Positions 1 through 13,954 of a DNA stretch of 64,000 bases are shown here, in pieces. The stretch's first letter is position 1; the number at the start of each line of letters is the position of its first letter. The notes beneath the pieces are model-generated. The model was not told the origin of the DNA. It saw only the letters and a list, made by a program, of their open reading frames with translations, and did no database searches. The position numbers and the translations under genes were made by a program. Origin of the DNA: Ephydatia muelleri (Eukaryota > Porifera > Demospongiae > Spongillida > Spongillidae); the NCBI GenBank assembly GCA_013339895.1, contig JABACO010000018.1, positions 1,669,453 to 1,733,452 on the forward strand, read 5' to 3'.

Positions 1-1436
1 ATCCCCTGGGCCTTAGCAGTGCCTTGGGGAGGCTCTTTCGCCGTACCGTCGGGTGATGTTGGATGGAATTTTGACTGGGGGGGGGGGGGGGGGGGAGGGA
101 AGTTCTTATGGCCACTCGGATGACAGCAGAATGAACCTTAATACTCAAGTACAAGAACAACTAGTGATTTTGATGTCACCAGGCCTATTGACCACAAAAT
201 GCATGGGAATAGGCTTGAACAAAACTTTGGTGGCATTGTAAACTATTTTTTAGAGTCTACAATTGTCCACAACCACCCACCCACCTCTGGCATGAAGTTA
301 ATGTCAATCGTATTCAGCTGTTCAGAGAGCTCGTTCATTCTGAAGATACAAAAACACGAGTATAGCACAAGTGACTAGTTTCGACTATCATTACACCTGC
401 ACATATGTTTAGCAACAACAAACACACAACAACACAGCGTCCTGTGACTTTTGGGTCTGGGAGATATGACTCGGGACACGATGGTACGGGATCAAGACAC
501 GGACGGTCAAGTGGTTTGGCACCAGGACATGCATGAACTCAAGTGGTTTGGCACCAGGACATGCATGAACTCAAGAAGTGGTTTGGCACCAGGACATGCA
601 TGAACTCGTGGTTTGGCACCAGGACATGCATGATCATACTTCCCTTCATGGGTCAGAAAGGGACCATAATGTACCAACTGAAAGTGGGGCCAAACCTGTT
701 GTCCAGTTTCGCTAGTTCATCCATCCTCTCCTGAGCTGCCTGTCCTGGTTTTCCTCAATCCTATTCTCCATGATCTCTGCAAAACTGTAGAGGCAGCACG
801 AAGACATACATACGACCATGATTAGTGGTGTGGGACAAAACCATTCCCCTTCAAATAAACAAATCCTTTTCTATGGGGCCATTCCTAGTGGAATCAGAAC
901 AGCAATTTGCTATGTGCAGCAATCTCACCATTATGAGGGCGCGAAAATGACAAACAATCTATCTGCAGACGACACCAAGCTAGCCTCATAAAACTATGGC
1001 GTCTGTAAAGCCATCAGGCCCTCTATACATCCCCAAAAGGCACCCCTGCCCCACCGCCCTTGCCACACAACCTTCTCGAGCTTGCGTCTTTTTCAATCAG
1101 CTCGGCCTTCACAGCCTCGGCATATTGTGTGTCCACGATAATGATCTGAAGGGACAGCAGTATGAAACACACGCTGTCAGTCCACAGTCCAATGTTGTAG
1201 GTGTCATCGCTGTGCTGCGAAGAGCCATAGTAGACTGGACTGTTGCAGTTCCCGTTCAAGAGAATGAGGTACAAGAAACGGGCCTTTCTAGTGAAGGCAC
1301 AGTCGACAATCTGCCATGAGGAGAGCCACAGATCTATGACCTACTAATCTGCAAGAACAAGCCACCTTCCCCTTACCTGCAATGCAACCCTTATCAAAAG
1401 TGTGATCCATACCAGGAACCTAAATGCACTCCACCT

Positions 1437-1483
<47 letters not shown>

Positions 1484-4469
1484 GGAGGATAGAATTGTGC
1501 AAACATACATGTAATAAAGCACTTATTCAGTACACGAGTTCTTTTTACCAATCGTTATCACACAGCAGGTGTGAACAAAATGCAGAACTACAGCACAGGT
1601 GATACACACGTGGTCAGAACAGGTGCTACACACAGTGGTCAGAACAGGTGCTACACACAGTGGTCAGAACAGGTGCTACACATGTGATGCAAACAACTAG
1701 TTAGTGGCATACCACTTTATTCGATGACTTTGCGTGTCTTTGAGAATGTTCTGTCCACGAAACAGGAAGATAAAGCACAAAAGCAAGTAGAACCAGCCAA
1801 ACAGACTAATTTGGAGCGTTGAAAAGAGGAACACCAGAAAGAGTGTCAACCAAAAGCTATATTTGAAGATCAAAATCTTGATAAAGTCGAACCACACAGC
1901 CAGGTTCGAATATGCGTGGCAGAGCCCCATCTGGCTGACTTTGGCCCTCACCGCTGGCCCCATCAGCTGCAGCAGTGCTAGTGTGCACATGATGCAACTG
2001 AAAGCACAACAGCAGGTATGCCAGGATGTCGGCTGAGAGATAGAGTAGGATATGCGTGTGTGTTGTGCGTGTGCATGTGTGTTGTGTGTGTGCATGGGTG
2101 TTTGTGCATGTGTGTTGTGTGTTGTGTGAGTGTGCATGTGTTGGGTGTGTGCGTGTGTACATGTGTGTGTGTGCATCACATAACACAGAGTACATTTTGA
2201 ATGAGCAATCCAGCCATACACACGTGTACCATTCCTAAATCATGCACTGATACTGTGTATAGACGGGGCATTCTTATGCTAAACAGCACGGTACAGAAAA
2301 TAACCAAACGCAAAACCCTTCAAACACACTAATACTCGTGCAGATGGGCATCAAATGGCGGGTGTAAGATGTACTAATCATCTCTATTTGCTCAACAATG
2401 TACCGTAAAGCAGGTTCTTGTTAAGTATCTGTTGGTTGGATTGGGTGAGGAACAGCCACTTCTTCTCAGGACTTGTCATATTGCTCCAGGGATAGTCTGC
2501 ATGGGGTCAATAAATCACGCAAAAGAGAGTTTTTCTTCTTCAAAATGCCGGCTCCACCCCTCCCCACTCACCTCTCTCAGTGCCAGGGGAAAGACACACC
2601 CCTTTGGGAACCCCCAGAAGGAAGGCGTACTGGACCACCAGGAGCAGCCCATGGAGGACGAGGTAGGAGATCCATAGCACAAGATGGACCCTGCTGGGTG
2701 GGCGGGGCACGAACATAAATAGGCCCAGCACCAGGGCATAGAAGACGCCATAGATGTCAATCCGAACAGCCACAGCAATGGCCAACATGCTCCAGCACGT
2801 CTGGATGGAGAGGGGATAGTGTGGGGCGGGGGGTAGGGGGTGCGGTTTAATCCCATGCGTACACGTGTGAGGCTTGCCTGCACACAAAAAATTTATGCAT
2901 TTCAAAAGAGCGGTGTGTTCAAACTCACTTCCAATCCATACATTTCGAAGAAGTGGTTAAGGAGATATTTACACGCACTGATGAGGGACTGATCGGCATT
3001 GTTACGTGACACACCGAGGAACAGAGACCACTTGTCCTCTGGACCCAGAGAGATGTGGTCAGTCATGTAGTAATGATCCTGGAAATATGAGTGGCCAGGA
3101 AGAGGGGAGGGGAGGAGGGGGAAGGAGGAGGGAAGAGAGAGGGAAGGAGGAGGGGAGGAGGGAAGGAGGAGGGAAGGAGGAGGGAAGGAGGGGAGGAGGG
3201 AAGGAGGGAAGGAGGGGGGAGGAGGAGGGAAGGAGGAGGGGAGGAGGAGGGAAGGAGGAGGGAAGGAGGAGGGAAGGAGAAGGGAAGGAGGGAAGGAGGA
3301 GGAGGAGGGAAGGAGGGAAGGAGGGAAGGAGGAGGGAAGGAGGGAAGGAGGAGGGAAGGAGGGAAGGAGGAGGGGAGGGGAGGAGAAGGTGGTAGAGGGG
3401 AGAGGAGGTAAGGGAGGAGGAAGGGATAGGGGAAAGGAGGGGGTTTGAACTTAACAGACACGGTTATGGAAACAGAGAACATGACAGAATATCTGAAATT
3501 TGCCTAGTTTATGTACAGTTTCAATTTCTATGTCTTTCACTTTTTGTTGTCCCTCCTTTCATTAATGGATGCTGGGGTTTGCCATTTTTTACACTTTGAG
3601 CTAGTACATTGCATCAGCACCAAGATAAATACAACCATAATTAAAGCACAATTAGCTATCAATTGTCCCTCGTATCCCCATGCACTCGTTATCCCCATGC
3701 CCTCGTATCCCCATGCCCTCCCAGTCTACTTGTCCCTCGTATCCCCATGCCCTCGTATCCCCATGCCCTCACCAGTCTACTTGTCCCTCGTATCCCCACG
3801 CCCTCCCAGTCTACTTGTCCCTCGTATCCCCATGCCCTCGTATCCCCATGCCCTCGTCTCCCCATGCCCTCGTATCCCCATGCCCTCGTATCCCCATGCC
3901 CTCCCAGTCTACTTGTCCCTCATATCCCCATGCCCTCCCAGTCTACTTGTCCCTATCCCCATGCCTCGTATCCCCATGCCTCGTATCCCCATGCCCTCGT
4001 ATCCCCATGCCCCTCGTATCCCCATGCCCTCGTATCCCCATGCCCTCGTATCCCATGCCCTCGTATCCCCATGCCCTCGTATCCCCCATGCCCTTCCAGT
4101 CTACTTGTGAGCCTGATGATAATTTATGGCGATACTGTCTCTTTTGGAATATATACTACTTTCTGAGTATACTATACGCGAAAGAAAATGGCTGACCTGG
4201 TATCTCTGAGCACTAATCCACAACGACAGCACCAAAGCAGCAAGGATGGGCCCCTGCACGCGTGTGCATTAATTAGAAATACATCAGCATCGGCATACGC
4301 AGCTGCAGGATCATGTGCTGTGCTGTTTTGATGAAGGTATGCATGTCCATGCCCCCGTTACGCGTAAATATCAGCTTGCCACCTCATATCCATATACACA
4401 ATTGTAGACAAGATGTATACACACATAGCCATACACATGTACACGCTGTGCACATTCACATTCATGCAG

Positions 4470-4515
<46 letters not shown>

Positions 4516-7193
4516 ACACACACATACACACGCATAGAGGCATACTGTAGTACACAAGCACATAAATGTACACATGCATACTAAAGCACACAAACACACA
4601 GTTACAGCTAAGCATACGTCTGAGACACTTACAGCTATATAGCTGGCAAAGCTTGACCCAGCAGTGACCTTGTGAAGACCAAACCATGAAGGGTCACTGC
4701 CCACAGGAGAGTACTGGTCATTGAACACCGTTCCTGTGACATTGAAAGATGCACCACCACTGGTCTGAAGGGAATGGACATGTAAGTGATCACAAAGCAG
4801 CAACGACTGGAAGATGGGAGGTAGGGAGGGGAGGGTGGAGTGGGGAAGGAAGGAGGGAAGGAAAGAGGGAGGGAGGGATGGAGGGCGGAAGGAAGGAGAG
4901 AGAGGGGGAGGGAGTGAAGGAGGGAGGAAGGAATGAGGGAGGGAGAAGGAATGAGGGACAGAGGGAAATCATGAGGAATAAACCAACTATTTACATTACA
5001 GAATGTTGTGAGGTTGAAATAGTGAGTGCCAAGTAGTGGTGCCTGGTAGGCCATCTTGGCTGTGGCTACCAGGCCGAGGTAGAAGGTGATTACAGGGTAC
5101 AGAACTCTGTGAATCTTGGGCAAAGGGGTGGCAAGCACAGCCATCAGCAGGAGCACCAGATAGGCGGCAGAGACCTGCGAGAGGCTGACGATGAACAGGG
5201 TGAGCATGGCCCCCTTGTGTGTGTGGAGGGCGAGGAACCTCCAGACGAGGTAGATGAGGGACACCGTCAGCTGCCTCAGGCGCACAGCAAGAGACCGCAC
5301 GATCCGATACGCCTTCTCTGAGGTGGCGTGGGAAGTGGTGGTGCTTTGGCGGCTGAAGGTGGATGATGCAGAGGACTGAGGACCAGACAAGGCTCCTTCT
5401 TCTGTTCTTCTTCTTCCTCCTTCTCCTCCTCCTCCCCCTCCTTCTCTTTCTCCTCCTCCTCCTCCCCCTTCTCTTTCTCCTCCTCCCCCTCCTCCTCCTC
5501 CTCCTTCCACATAAGCATCCAGCTGATCATGGTCCTCTGGGAGCTTGGCTTCACTGTGTGGCTTGAAGTATTCCACAACAGACAGCATCAGAGAGAAGTC
5601 AGTTGCTTTGGTTAGTGGGGCCTTCTGGAACATGAAGTACCTCAGTTGCATGGCCAGCACCGCTATAAAGACGGCCAGAGGGACAAGAGTCTCAAAGAGG
5701 GACCTAGTGTTGCCCGGATCATACTTTAGGATTCCAACACTCAGAAAACCTGCGCACAACAAAAGACAAGGAAGGAAAAAAGACATAAATGATTGAGGAT
5801 GGAACAGGGTACAGAGAAGGAGTGAAAGGTACAAAGGGGGCAAAGGAGACAAAGGGAGCTTAATGGCGCAGACCAGCAGACAAAGAGATGAGAGGATGGA
5901 AGAAGGCAGGTGGGAATGGAGAAGGAATCAAAAACCCTCCCATAAATCCGTTTTAGTCCTAACTCACAAGTCATGTGCATTAGCTCCTGTGCTATTGAGG
6001 GCTTTGGTCCAGCCAGTGAGGATGATATCAAACTGTGCTGTGTAGACCACAAGGAGGTGGAGTATAGCATAGACCACCATCACACACCAAAGAGGCGCAA
6101 CCAGGTGGTACCAGTAGGACCTGAACAGCTGGAGAATCAAAACGAGAGAACGTGTCCACTATCATCCATCTACAGTATGTTCGCTCCTTCCACTCTAATA
6201 TGCTACAGTGAGTACATCACATAGATGCACATACTGTGTCTGTGGTTCTTGCAATTTAAAACATTTGGAACACAAGGGAACTACACTGCATGCAACATTA
6301 CACTATGCTAAAGATCCATACACACCCTGTACTGCTATCCCCTGTGTTTAGGATCAGTGCCTACTGCCATCACATACATGTATAGGTGATGTATAGTGTA
6401 CTCACAGCAACCAGCATTGTATCCTTACCTGATATATGAGAAGGGAGATGTAGAAGACAACGATGTAGACCACCTTCAACCAGCTGGGCTCTCCTGCCAT
6501 GATGGCCAGGAGGAAGGCTCCAAAGACCAGCACGATCCAATAGGCAGAGAGCAGCTGGAACACTGTGGAGTAGAGGTGGCTGCTGAAATCTGTGCCACCG
6601 CCGGTCGGAACAGCCTCTGAAGACGGTGGAAGAGGACATGTGCACTAATTAAAAGAATACTACCATGGTGATGACCTTGTGATCCCTATGTCAGCCAAGA
6701 GCCCTGACCTGCTGTTAATTAGGTCAGATTTTGCCCCTAATTCTATATAACGTATCTCATGCAAGCAGTATTGGAGCCCAATTGATACTGAAATAATCTT
6801 TCCTGAACTGAGTAACTGCTAGATCTTATAGCAAGGTGTGTGTAGATGTTACAATGATCAAATCTAAGTCAATGTAGGAAATCAACCAGTTGATGCATTG
6901 GTACAACTACTGGCAAGGCACAAAACAAGTCATTTTAATTAAATTATCTACATGTATGTTAATAAAACATACATGTATGCAAATAAAATACATAGACTCC
7001 TGAAAATGCACTGTAGTGGGAACATGTACAGTACTGCTGTAGCACTAATGAGAGCAATACTGTATTATGCATTGATATTAACTACAATGAAAGTTCATAC
7101 GTGCACACTACATCAATGTGAATACGCTATAGGTGCTAATCCTGAACTGCCCCCCCCCACACACACACCACACACACACACATATACCACACA

Positions 7194-7231
<38 letters not shown>

Positions 7232-7258
7232 ACACCACACACACACATACCACACACA

Positions 7259-7325
<67 letters not shown>

Positions 7326-8830
7326 TAAGTACCAGCCCTGCTCCTCCTCCCTGTTCACACATACCAGCCCTAGAGAGGAGTGGAATAGCCCCATACTGAG
7401 ACGTGCCTGATAGTCTCTGGGATCCCTTCTCCTTCACCATTGTCACAAACTCATGAAGTGATGCGAGAAACAGAAGCACAAAGACTGCCTGCATGGCCGG
7501 GAAAGGCAGAAAGGTGAGTGCACTTGGATGGATAGAGAAGCTTCTATAACAAGAACTAATCTGCCTGCCATCTTGAAGAATGTGAGGGTTTGGAAGAACA
7601 CAAAGGTTTGAGCATGTGGATGAGGAGGGTTTGTGTAGGGAGCATGGATGGGGAGGATTCGTGTAGGGAACATGTGGATGGGGAGGGTTTGTGTAGGGAA
7701 CATGTGGATGGGAGGGTTCGTGTAGGGAACATGTGGATGGGGAGGGTTCGTGTAGGGAACATGTGGATGGGGAGGGTTTGTGTAGGGAACATGTGGATGG
7801 GGAGGGTTTGTGTAGGGAACATGTGGATGGGGAGGGTTCGTGTAGGGAAACATGTGGATGGGGAGGGTTTGTGTAGGGAACATGTGGATGGGGAGGGTTC
7901 GTGTAGGGAACATGTGGATGGGGAGGGTTTGTGTAGGGAACATGTGGATGGGGAGGGTTTGTGTAGGGAACATGTGGATGGAGGTTGTGTAGATGGGGAG
8001 GGTTGTGTAGGGAAACATGTGGATGGGGAGGGTTCGTGTAGGGAACATGTGGATGGGGAGGGTTCGTTGTAGGGAACATGTGGATGGGGAGGGTTCGTGT
8101 AGGGAACATGTGGATGGGGAGGGTTCGTGTAGGGAACATGTGGATGGGGAGGGTTCGTGTAGGGAACATGTGGATGGGGAGGGTTTGTGTAGGGAACATG
8201 TGGATGGGGAGGGTTTGTGTAGGGAGCATGTGGATGGGGAGGGTTTGTGTAGGGAACATGCATGGAGGGTGTGTAGAGGGAGCATGCGTATGGATCTTTA
8301 GGGTGTGTAGAGGGAGCATGCGCATGGATCTCTCTTCTCTCTGACCCACCTCCATTGCTAGATGAAAGCTTCTGTCCTCAACTCGTGGCCTGATGACAAT
8401 GAACGATCCATTGCTGGGGAGGTCTGGTCCATTCAAGCTGTACGCATATTGGAGGCACAGTAGCGCCATTGCATAGACCACCAGCACAGGGGAGGTGTAG
8501 TAGAGCGAGTCTCTTGGGTTGAGTCTGGGAATGATCCAAATAAAGCACGCCCAGAGCAGCAGGACCAGGGACAGCCAGCATGGGTAAAATACGCTCCAGA
8601 GCTGTGAAACAGACTCTGTCAGTAGCATAGAGGAAGACAACACAATGCAAGCCACACACGCACACACATACACACCACACCATACATATCACATGCATCA
8701 CCATGTGCACATCACACGTACACATCATCCTCACACAAAAACAATGCACACCCCAAGCACTAAAATATACTCCCCAACACACACTCACCACACACACACT
8801 CACCATACACACACACACACACACACTCAC

Positions 8831-8888
<58 letters not shown>

Positions 8889-11800
8889 TTTTATACAATT
8901 ACAGTACATGTGCTACAATCCATGGCGATGGGGTATTTTCTCCCCTAAGCCAGTAGTGACCCGGAATAGGCCAGGGTTGGCCAGTCGTATCAAGCCACAC
9001 AAGCATTACCATAACTGGGAAGCAGCAACGCAGCAACAACAAACACACATCCGGACGGAACCATTACCATCATGGCAACGATGGAGAAGACAAAGTTGAC
9101 CCTCATCAGTGCCCCCCACAGAGCAGCAGCCTTCTTGAGCACGTGGTGGTAGAGGTCCTTACCCTTTCTCTTCATTTGGAAGCAGGAGAACTGGCGCAAC
9201 AACGAGTTGTCACTACTCCTTGAAGCCTGCCGGCCCCCACTGAAAGGGCCATCACTCTGTGCAGGCACGTGAGTTGACTCCTGCTCAGAGCCCAGGTTTA
9301 CAGTCTGGTGGGTAGAGGTAGGCAGGTGTGTGCATGGTGTGAATGAATGAACAAACGTTTGTGTGCAAGCATATGCACGTGAGAGCATGTGAATGTGTGT
9401 GTGTGTGTGTGTGTGCACATGTGTGAGTGGTGTGAGGTGGGCGTGCAGGAAGATGCAAGCGTGCATGTGTGAATGAGTCAGTGTATGTGTGTGTGAATGA
9501 GTCAGTGTGTGTGTGTGTGTGTGTGTGAATGAGTCAGTGTGTGTGTGTGTTTGAATGAGTCAGTGTGTGTGTGTGTGTGAATGAGTCAGTGTGTGTGTGT
9601 GTGTGTGTGTGCACGAGATAGGGGTGCAGGAATGGGTGCACTTGCGCATGTTGAACGAGTCAACATGTGCAAGTCAGTGACATTTTGTGACACACGCATG
9701 TCACGCGTCTATGTGCATAGTGTGTGCATGTGTGTGCATGTGTGTGTGTGTCGTGCATGTGTGCATAGTGTGCGCATGTGTGTGCATGTGTGCATGTGTG
9801 TGCATGTGTGTGTGCATGTGTGCATGTGTGTGTGCATGTGTGCATAGTGTGTGCATGTGTGTGTGCGCGCATCTATGTATAGTGTGCATGTGTGTTGTAC
9901 ATGTGTGTATGGTGTGTGTGTGTGTGCATGCATGTGTGCACACGTGTGTGTGTGTGTATGTATGCATGGTGTGTTATGTGTGTGTATGCATGCACTACAA
10001 CACATACAGTGTGTTCCAACCCAGCAGGGTGTGCGTCCACTCCTTGAAGCAGGTAGTAGGTGTGGTTCAACTTCCACAGCAAACGCTACAGAGAACCACA
10101 CTTGAAATAAATGGTACAGAAAAGCGACCCTACATGATGATAATGCTCCAGTCCTTCCCCCCATACCCCCTCCCCCTTCTCCCCTCCTCATTCCCACCTC
10201 TCCCCCTCCTCTTCCCTCCCTCCTTTGCCCTCCCTTCGTTCACCCAATCCACCCTGGGCACACTCACTGGTGTGGAAAGCCACAGTGTAAGGTCAGTTGC
10301 AACAAGCCAGCAGAGGATGAAGAGAAGTATGGGACCGATGATGTAATTGTTGGGGACATTGGGACACGCCTTCAGCTCAGTGGGTCTGGTACAAACTGGT
10401 GCACACGACAGGAGTCAGTCCAAAGAGCCTGTGTGAGTTAGTGTGTGTGTGTGTGGTATGTGTGTGAGTTAGTGTGTGTGTGGTATGTGTTTGAGTTAGT
10501 GGGTGTGTGGTACATGTGTGAGTTAGTGGGTGTGTGGTACGTGTGTGAGTTAGTGGGTGTGTGGTACATGTGTGAGTTAGTGGGTGTGTGGTACATGTGT
10601 GAGTTAGTGGGTGTGGTAGTGGGTGTGTGGTACGTGCGTGAGTTGGTGTGTGGTATGTGTTGAGTTAGTGTGTGTGTGGTACATGTGTGAGTTAGTGGGT
10701 GTGTGGTACATGTGTGAGTTAGTGGGTGTGTGGTACGTGCGTGAGTTAGTGGGTGTGGTACGTGCGTGAGTTAGTGGGTGTGTGGTACGTGTGTGGTACA
10801 TGTATGAGTGGGTGGTGTGTTAGTGGTGTGTTAGTGGGTGTGTTAGTGGGTGTGTTAGTGGGTGTGTTAGTGGGGTATGTGATGTGTTTGTGTTGTGCGT
10901 AGTGGGTGTTGTGAGCAACATAAATATTGACATGATGCTACTTTTCTTAGCAGTCCCGTACGGTCAGCAGAGTACAACTGAATGACACTTTACTCTGTAC
11001 TAATGTAAACCATCGGACTATCCAAATGAATGCTACAAGTGGTAAAATCATTAAATACACACAAATGAATGTTTCTAGAGCCAGCTTTCAAAAAGCACTG
11101 TAATTTGTTCTATAGGAACCTTGAGTACAAGCGGCACACACAGGCCTTGCTGGCACTTGGACATACTAGCTACACACATGGCTAGTGTGACCAAAGCAAC
11201 TTAACCAGTTCTCTAGAAAAAGAACCACCCGTTTGAGCTTCATTCAAAATCTAGTTTATCACAAAATCTGCAGTTAACTTACTTCTCTGTCTTTGTAACC
11301 TGCCAAAGAAAAGACCCCCTCTCTATTTTCCTCCCTGCTCCCCTCTCACTACGTACCCTCTTCCTGCTCACCCTCCCCTCCCCTCCTCCCCCACCTTGCC
11401 ACCAGGCTGGTTGTAGTGTTGGCAGGCTGCAGAGGGATGAGCTTCTGGGCCACCTCAAACTGGTACAGGTAGACCACCACAAGATGGCAGCCTGCGTACA
11501 CGAGCAGCAGGAGCCGAACGAACAGCCTCCTGTTCCAACCGTCCAGATGGACGGCCCAGAGGGTGGCCTTGATCAGGAAGATGGCAAAGTAGACGAAGGA
11601 GGTGAGGGAGGGGACAGTCACACTGCAGGCGCCCAGCATGACAAAGATGCCCAGGTCCAGGCAGCGCGCCACGATGGGAGGCACCTGCACGTAGGATGCG
11701 TTCAATCTCTGGACATCAGGGCTCGTAGCCACATGGACATCAGGGCTCGCAGCCTCTGGACTGTGGCTACGGACATCAGGACGCGCAGCATCTGACGCCT

Positions 11801-13954
11801 CTGCTCTATGGACACCTGGCGCTGCTGCCGTAGGCTCGTTTCTCGCTTCTGCCACCTCCTCCCCCTCCCCCTCCCCCCTCGTGTTCCGTTCTGTTCCCTT
11901 CTCTGGCACTGATTTTGGGTTTGTCGGAGGCCACTAAAGTGGTCACCATGGTAACCAAGGTAAATATAAACACCACCACATCCGGAAGGTAATGACGAAT
12001 GATGTCTATGGCCGGAACCGGTTCAGAATCGGGCCTTTGAGACAGAACAGTAGATAGATAAAGAAATTCATGAGAAGAGAAGAAAAGCAGTAAAAACAAC
12101 ACAAGGAACAAACAAAAAATAGAACCAGACTGAACATAATCAAGACAAGGGAATGGTGCCACACCCCACAACACCAAAATTAGCAAGTGCCTGTGCTCCC
12201 ATGCCACACACACATCAACACACATCACCACACACCACACACACAACAAAGCCCACCTAATAAATTGAATGAAACCAAACTGCCTCCATAGAGACTCGCG
12301 TGCCGAACCTACACAGAGATAAAGGATACCTCAATGCACTACTTTGTGTGGGACTAACAAAGGATGAGCAATAAAGTGTGTGTGTGTGTGTGTGTATTGT
12401 GTGTGTGTGTGTGTATTGTGTCAGTGTGTATTGTGTGTACGTGTGTGTATTGTGTGTGTAATTATGTGCCAGTGTTATTGTGCATGCCTGTGTATTGTAT
12501 TGTGTGTGTGTATTCTGTGTGCGTGTGTCATATGTACGCACACGAACATCACACTACACCTTCAACTGCCACAAAATAACTCACAGTAGGGGAGCTGATA
12601 GGTGCTGTTTGAGAGGAGGGTGAACTGGAACAATGGCTGCCCCAGTGTTCCAACGAGCGACACACATAGCAGCAGGACAGAGCATGTGATGCTGGCACCT
12701 GTGTCACCCAAAGCAGGGAGAGGTTGCAGGAGGGAGGTGAGTAGGTGGTGGTGAGTAGGTGGAGGTGAGTAGGTGGAGGTGAGTAGGTGGGGGTGAGTAG
12801 GTGGTGGTAGGGAGGCGAGCAGGTGGTGGTGAGGGAGGTGAGTAGGTGGTGGTGAGGGAGGTGAGTAGGTGGTGGTAGGGAGGCGAGCAGGTGGTGGTGA
12901 GGGAGGTAGTAGGTGGAGAAGTGGGCACAAAGATAACACAACTGGGACACAATGGAAAAGTGTTGTGGGCTTTGCTAATGACTTTTCCAGAGTCTCTATC
13001 ATTTATTTATTCACCCAACTCTCAACACACATACACACACATATACATACATACACACATTCACGTAGAAACACACATACAAATGCACACATACACATAC
13101 AAATGCACATACACATATACACATACACACAAACATGCAGTCCGAGTGGCAACATCATATTGCAGAGAGAGAGATACATACTTGTAGCTAGTCATTTAAC
13201 TCTTTCACGAGCAGTAACACAGTATTTAGCGGCAACTGCTATACGAAAGCCATTTTGTTTATCTAAACAGTTAACATTTTTGTAGTCAACAACACATTGT
13301 GCAGTAGAAAAGCCTTTTTGCTTGTCAAATTCGCTGGGGTTCTTTACAAAGATGTTTCCCGCAACGTAGAAATGCTTATTTTGCACCACATGTATGCTAC
13401 AATAATTGGCTTCGCCCGCAAAAGTTGTGTCTACAAAAGCTGAGAAACCATGCCCCTGATACACATGTGTACTAAGGTAATTGTCCTTTCACCTTTGGGC
13501 ATCATATGCATCATATGTTTCACCTATGGCACCAGTCATAAGTGACAATCATTAGGTCACAATAGGTCATGATTAATCACGAATAAAAAACGTTGGGCAT
13601 CCATGCTCCTACAGTGGGATGTTTACAGACTTCACTAAGGAATACTTTGCCCATACGTAAATGAGACCGCACAGGTGATAAAATGATGGATATTCCAGTT
13701 GCGTGAAGCTACCATGCCACAATTACCTTACATCGCTCTCACTCTCCCTCTATCCCTGCCTCCATTTCTCTCCATATGTATAAAGTTTTACGTTTTATGC
13801 CGACCCCAATACTCATTTCACAACGTCGAAATTGCCACACGTGATTTGAGGAGCTTACATTTTTGAGGTCTGAGAACGGGTCGCGGTAGAACCAGACACA
13901 CCATAAGAAGCACCAGATAGAGCAGAGATATCACGTTGTAACGCAGCATCGATG
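1..13954 (-). CDS. PIEZO: Piezo-type mechanosensitive ion channel, N-terminal half (partial)
   Basis: Piezo proteins are huge trimeric plasma-membrane cation channels opened by membrane tension. Exons read on the minus strand: 13859-13954, 12585-12698, 12257-12308, about 11850-12034, 11395-about 11720, 10268-10385, 9068-9304, 8350-8601, 7365-7488, 6429-6616, 5968-6128, 5000-5749, 4633-4764, 4197-4253, 2929-3078, 2572-2800, 2404-2496, 1713-1997, 1377-1419, about 1064-1310, and probably one near 720-800. Diagnostic pieces are LSLVLLLWACFIWIIP (8.5 kb), SDPSWFGL (4.7 kb), DYPW (2.5 kb) and FKYSFWLTLFLVFLF (1.8 kb), colinear with vertebrate PIEZO1 blade helices. Reading phase carries across most junctions, for example through the 52 bp exon and the 43 bp microexon. 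The first coding exon was not found; the anchor and pore lie beyond position 1. Phase does not join cleanly between 2404-2496 and 1713-1997, nor within the glycine/glutamate-rich stretch near 11.85 kb, so those edges are approximate. Confidence 0.9.
500..640 (+). repeat. About 32 bp direct repeat, four copies
   Basis: gtggtttggcaccaggacat followed by gcatgaactc, four copies with variable spacers, downstream (in transcript terms) of the last recognised Piezo exon. Confidence 0.9.
1437..1482 (+). repeat. Poly-G tract, 46 bases
   Basis: Longest of about a dozen pure G or C runs of 15 or more bases in the window. It sits about 17 bp upstream (in Piezo transcript sense) of the 43 bp exon 1377-1419, where poly-C in the transcript serves as the pyrimidine tract. 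Confidence 0.9.
1597..1690 (+). repeat. About 24 bp tandem repeat
   Basis: aacaggtgctacacacagtg then gtcag, about four copies, in a Piezo intron. Confidence 0.85.
3090..3440 (+). repeat. GGAAGGA/GGGGA purine-rich repeat in a Piezo intron
   Basis: About 350 bp of gggaaggagga-type units, all purine on the plus strand. The long open frames on both strands here are repeat artefacts. Confidence 0.9.
3665..4105 (+). repeat. 16 bp minisatellite in a Piezo intron
   Basis: Unit tatccccatgccctcg, about 25 copies, mixed with a longer unit ending ccagtctacttgtccctcg. Confidence 0.92.
7145..7322 (+). repeat. CA microsatellite
   Basis: Imperfect then pure (CA)n over about 180 bp in a Piezo intron. Confidence 0.95.
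7612..8290 (+). repeat. About 30 bp minisatellite in a Piezo intron
   Basis: About 22 copies of a unit around gggttcgtgtagggaacatg followed by tggatgggga, with a T/C variant (gggtttgtg). Some copies have 1 bp indels. It lies between the exons at 7365-7488 and 8350-8601. Confidence 0.95.
8765..8885 (+). repeat. CA microsatellite
   Basis: (CA)n with CACT interruptions, in a Piezo intron. Confidence 0.95.
9470..9990 (+). repeat. TG-rich repeats
   Basis: Tandem tgaatgagtcagtgtgtgtg units (9470-9610), then TGTGCATG repeats to about 9990, in a Piezo intron. Confidence 0.9.
10440..10870 (+). repeat. About 27 bp minisatellite in a Piezo intron
   Basis: Unit gtgagttagtgggtgtgtgg plus tacatgt, about 13 copies, decaying into ttagtgggtgtg units. 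Confidence 0.9.
12722..12915 (+). repeat. GGTGGTGAG minisatellite in a Piezo intron
   Basis: Units such as gtgagtaggtggtggtgagg and gaggcgagcaggtggtggt in an alternating pattern. Confidence 0.9.

Noticed and set aside
3511-4195. Ser/Pro/His-rich frames of 170-200 codons
   Set aside because: They are translations of the 16 bp minisatellite in all three plus frames, within a Piezo intron.
7612-8290. Regular ~30 bp units resembling a CRISPR array
   Set aside because: Units abut with no unique spacers, the context is an intron of a eukaryotic gene and no Cas genes exist; it is a minisatellite.
13192-13464. Open frame of 90 codons on minus (MYQGHGFSAFVDTTF...)
   Set aside because: It lies in a Piezo intron; no family was recognised and there are no splice sites in phase with the neighbours.
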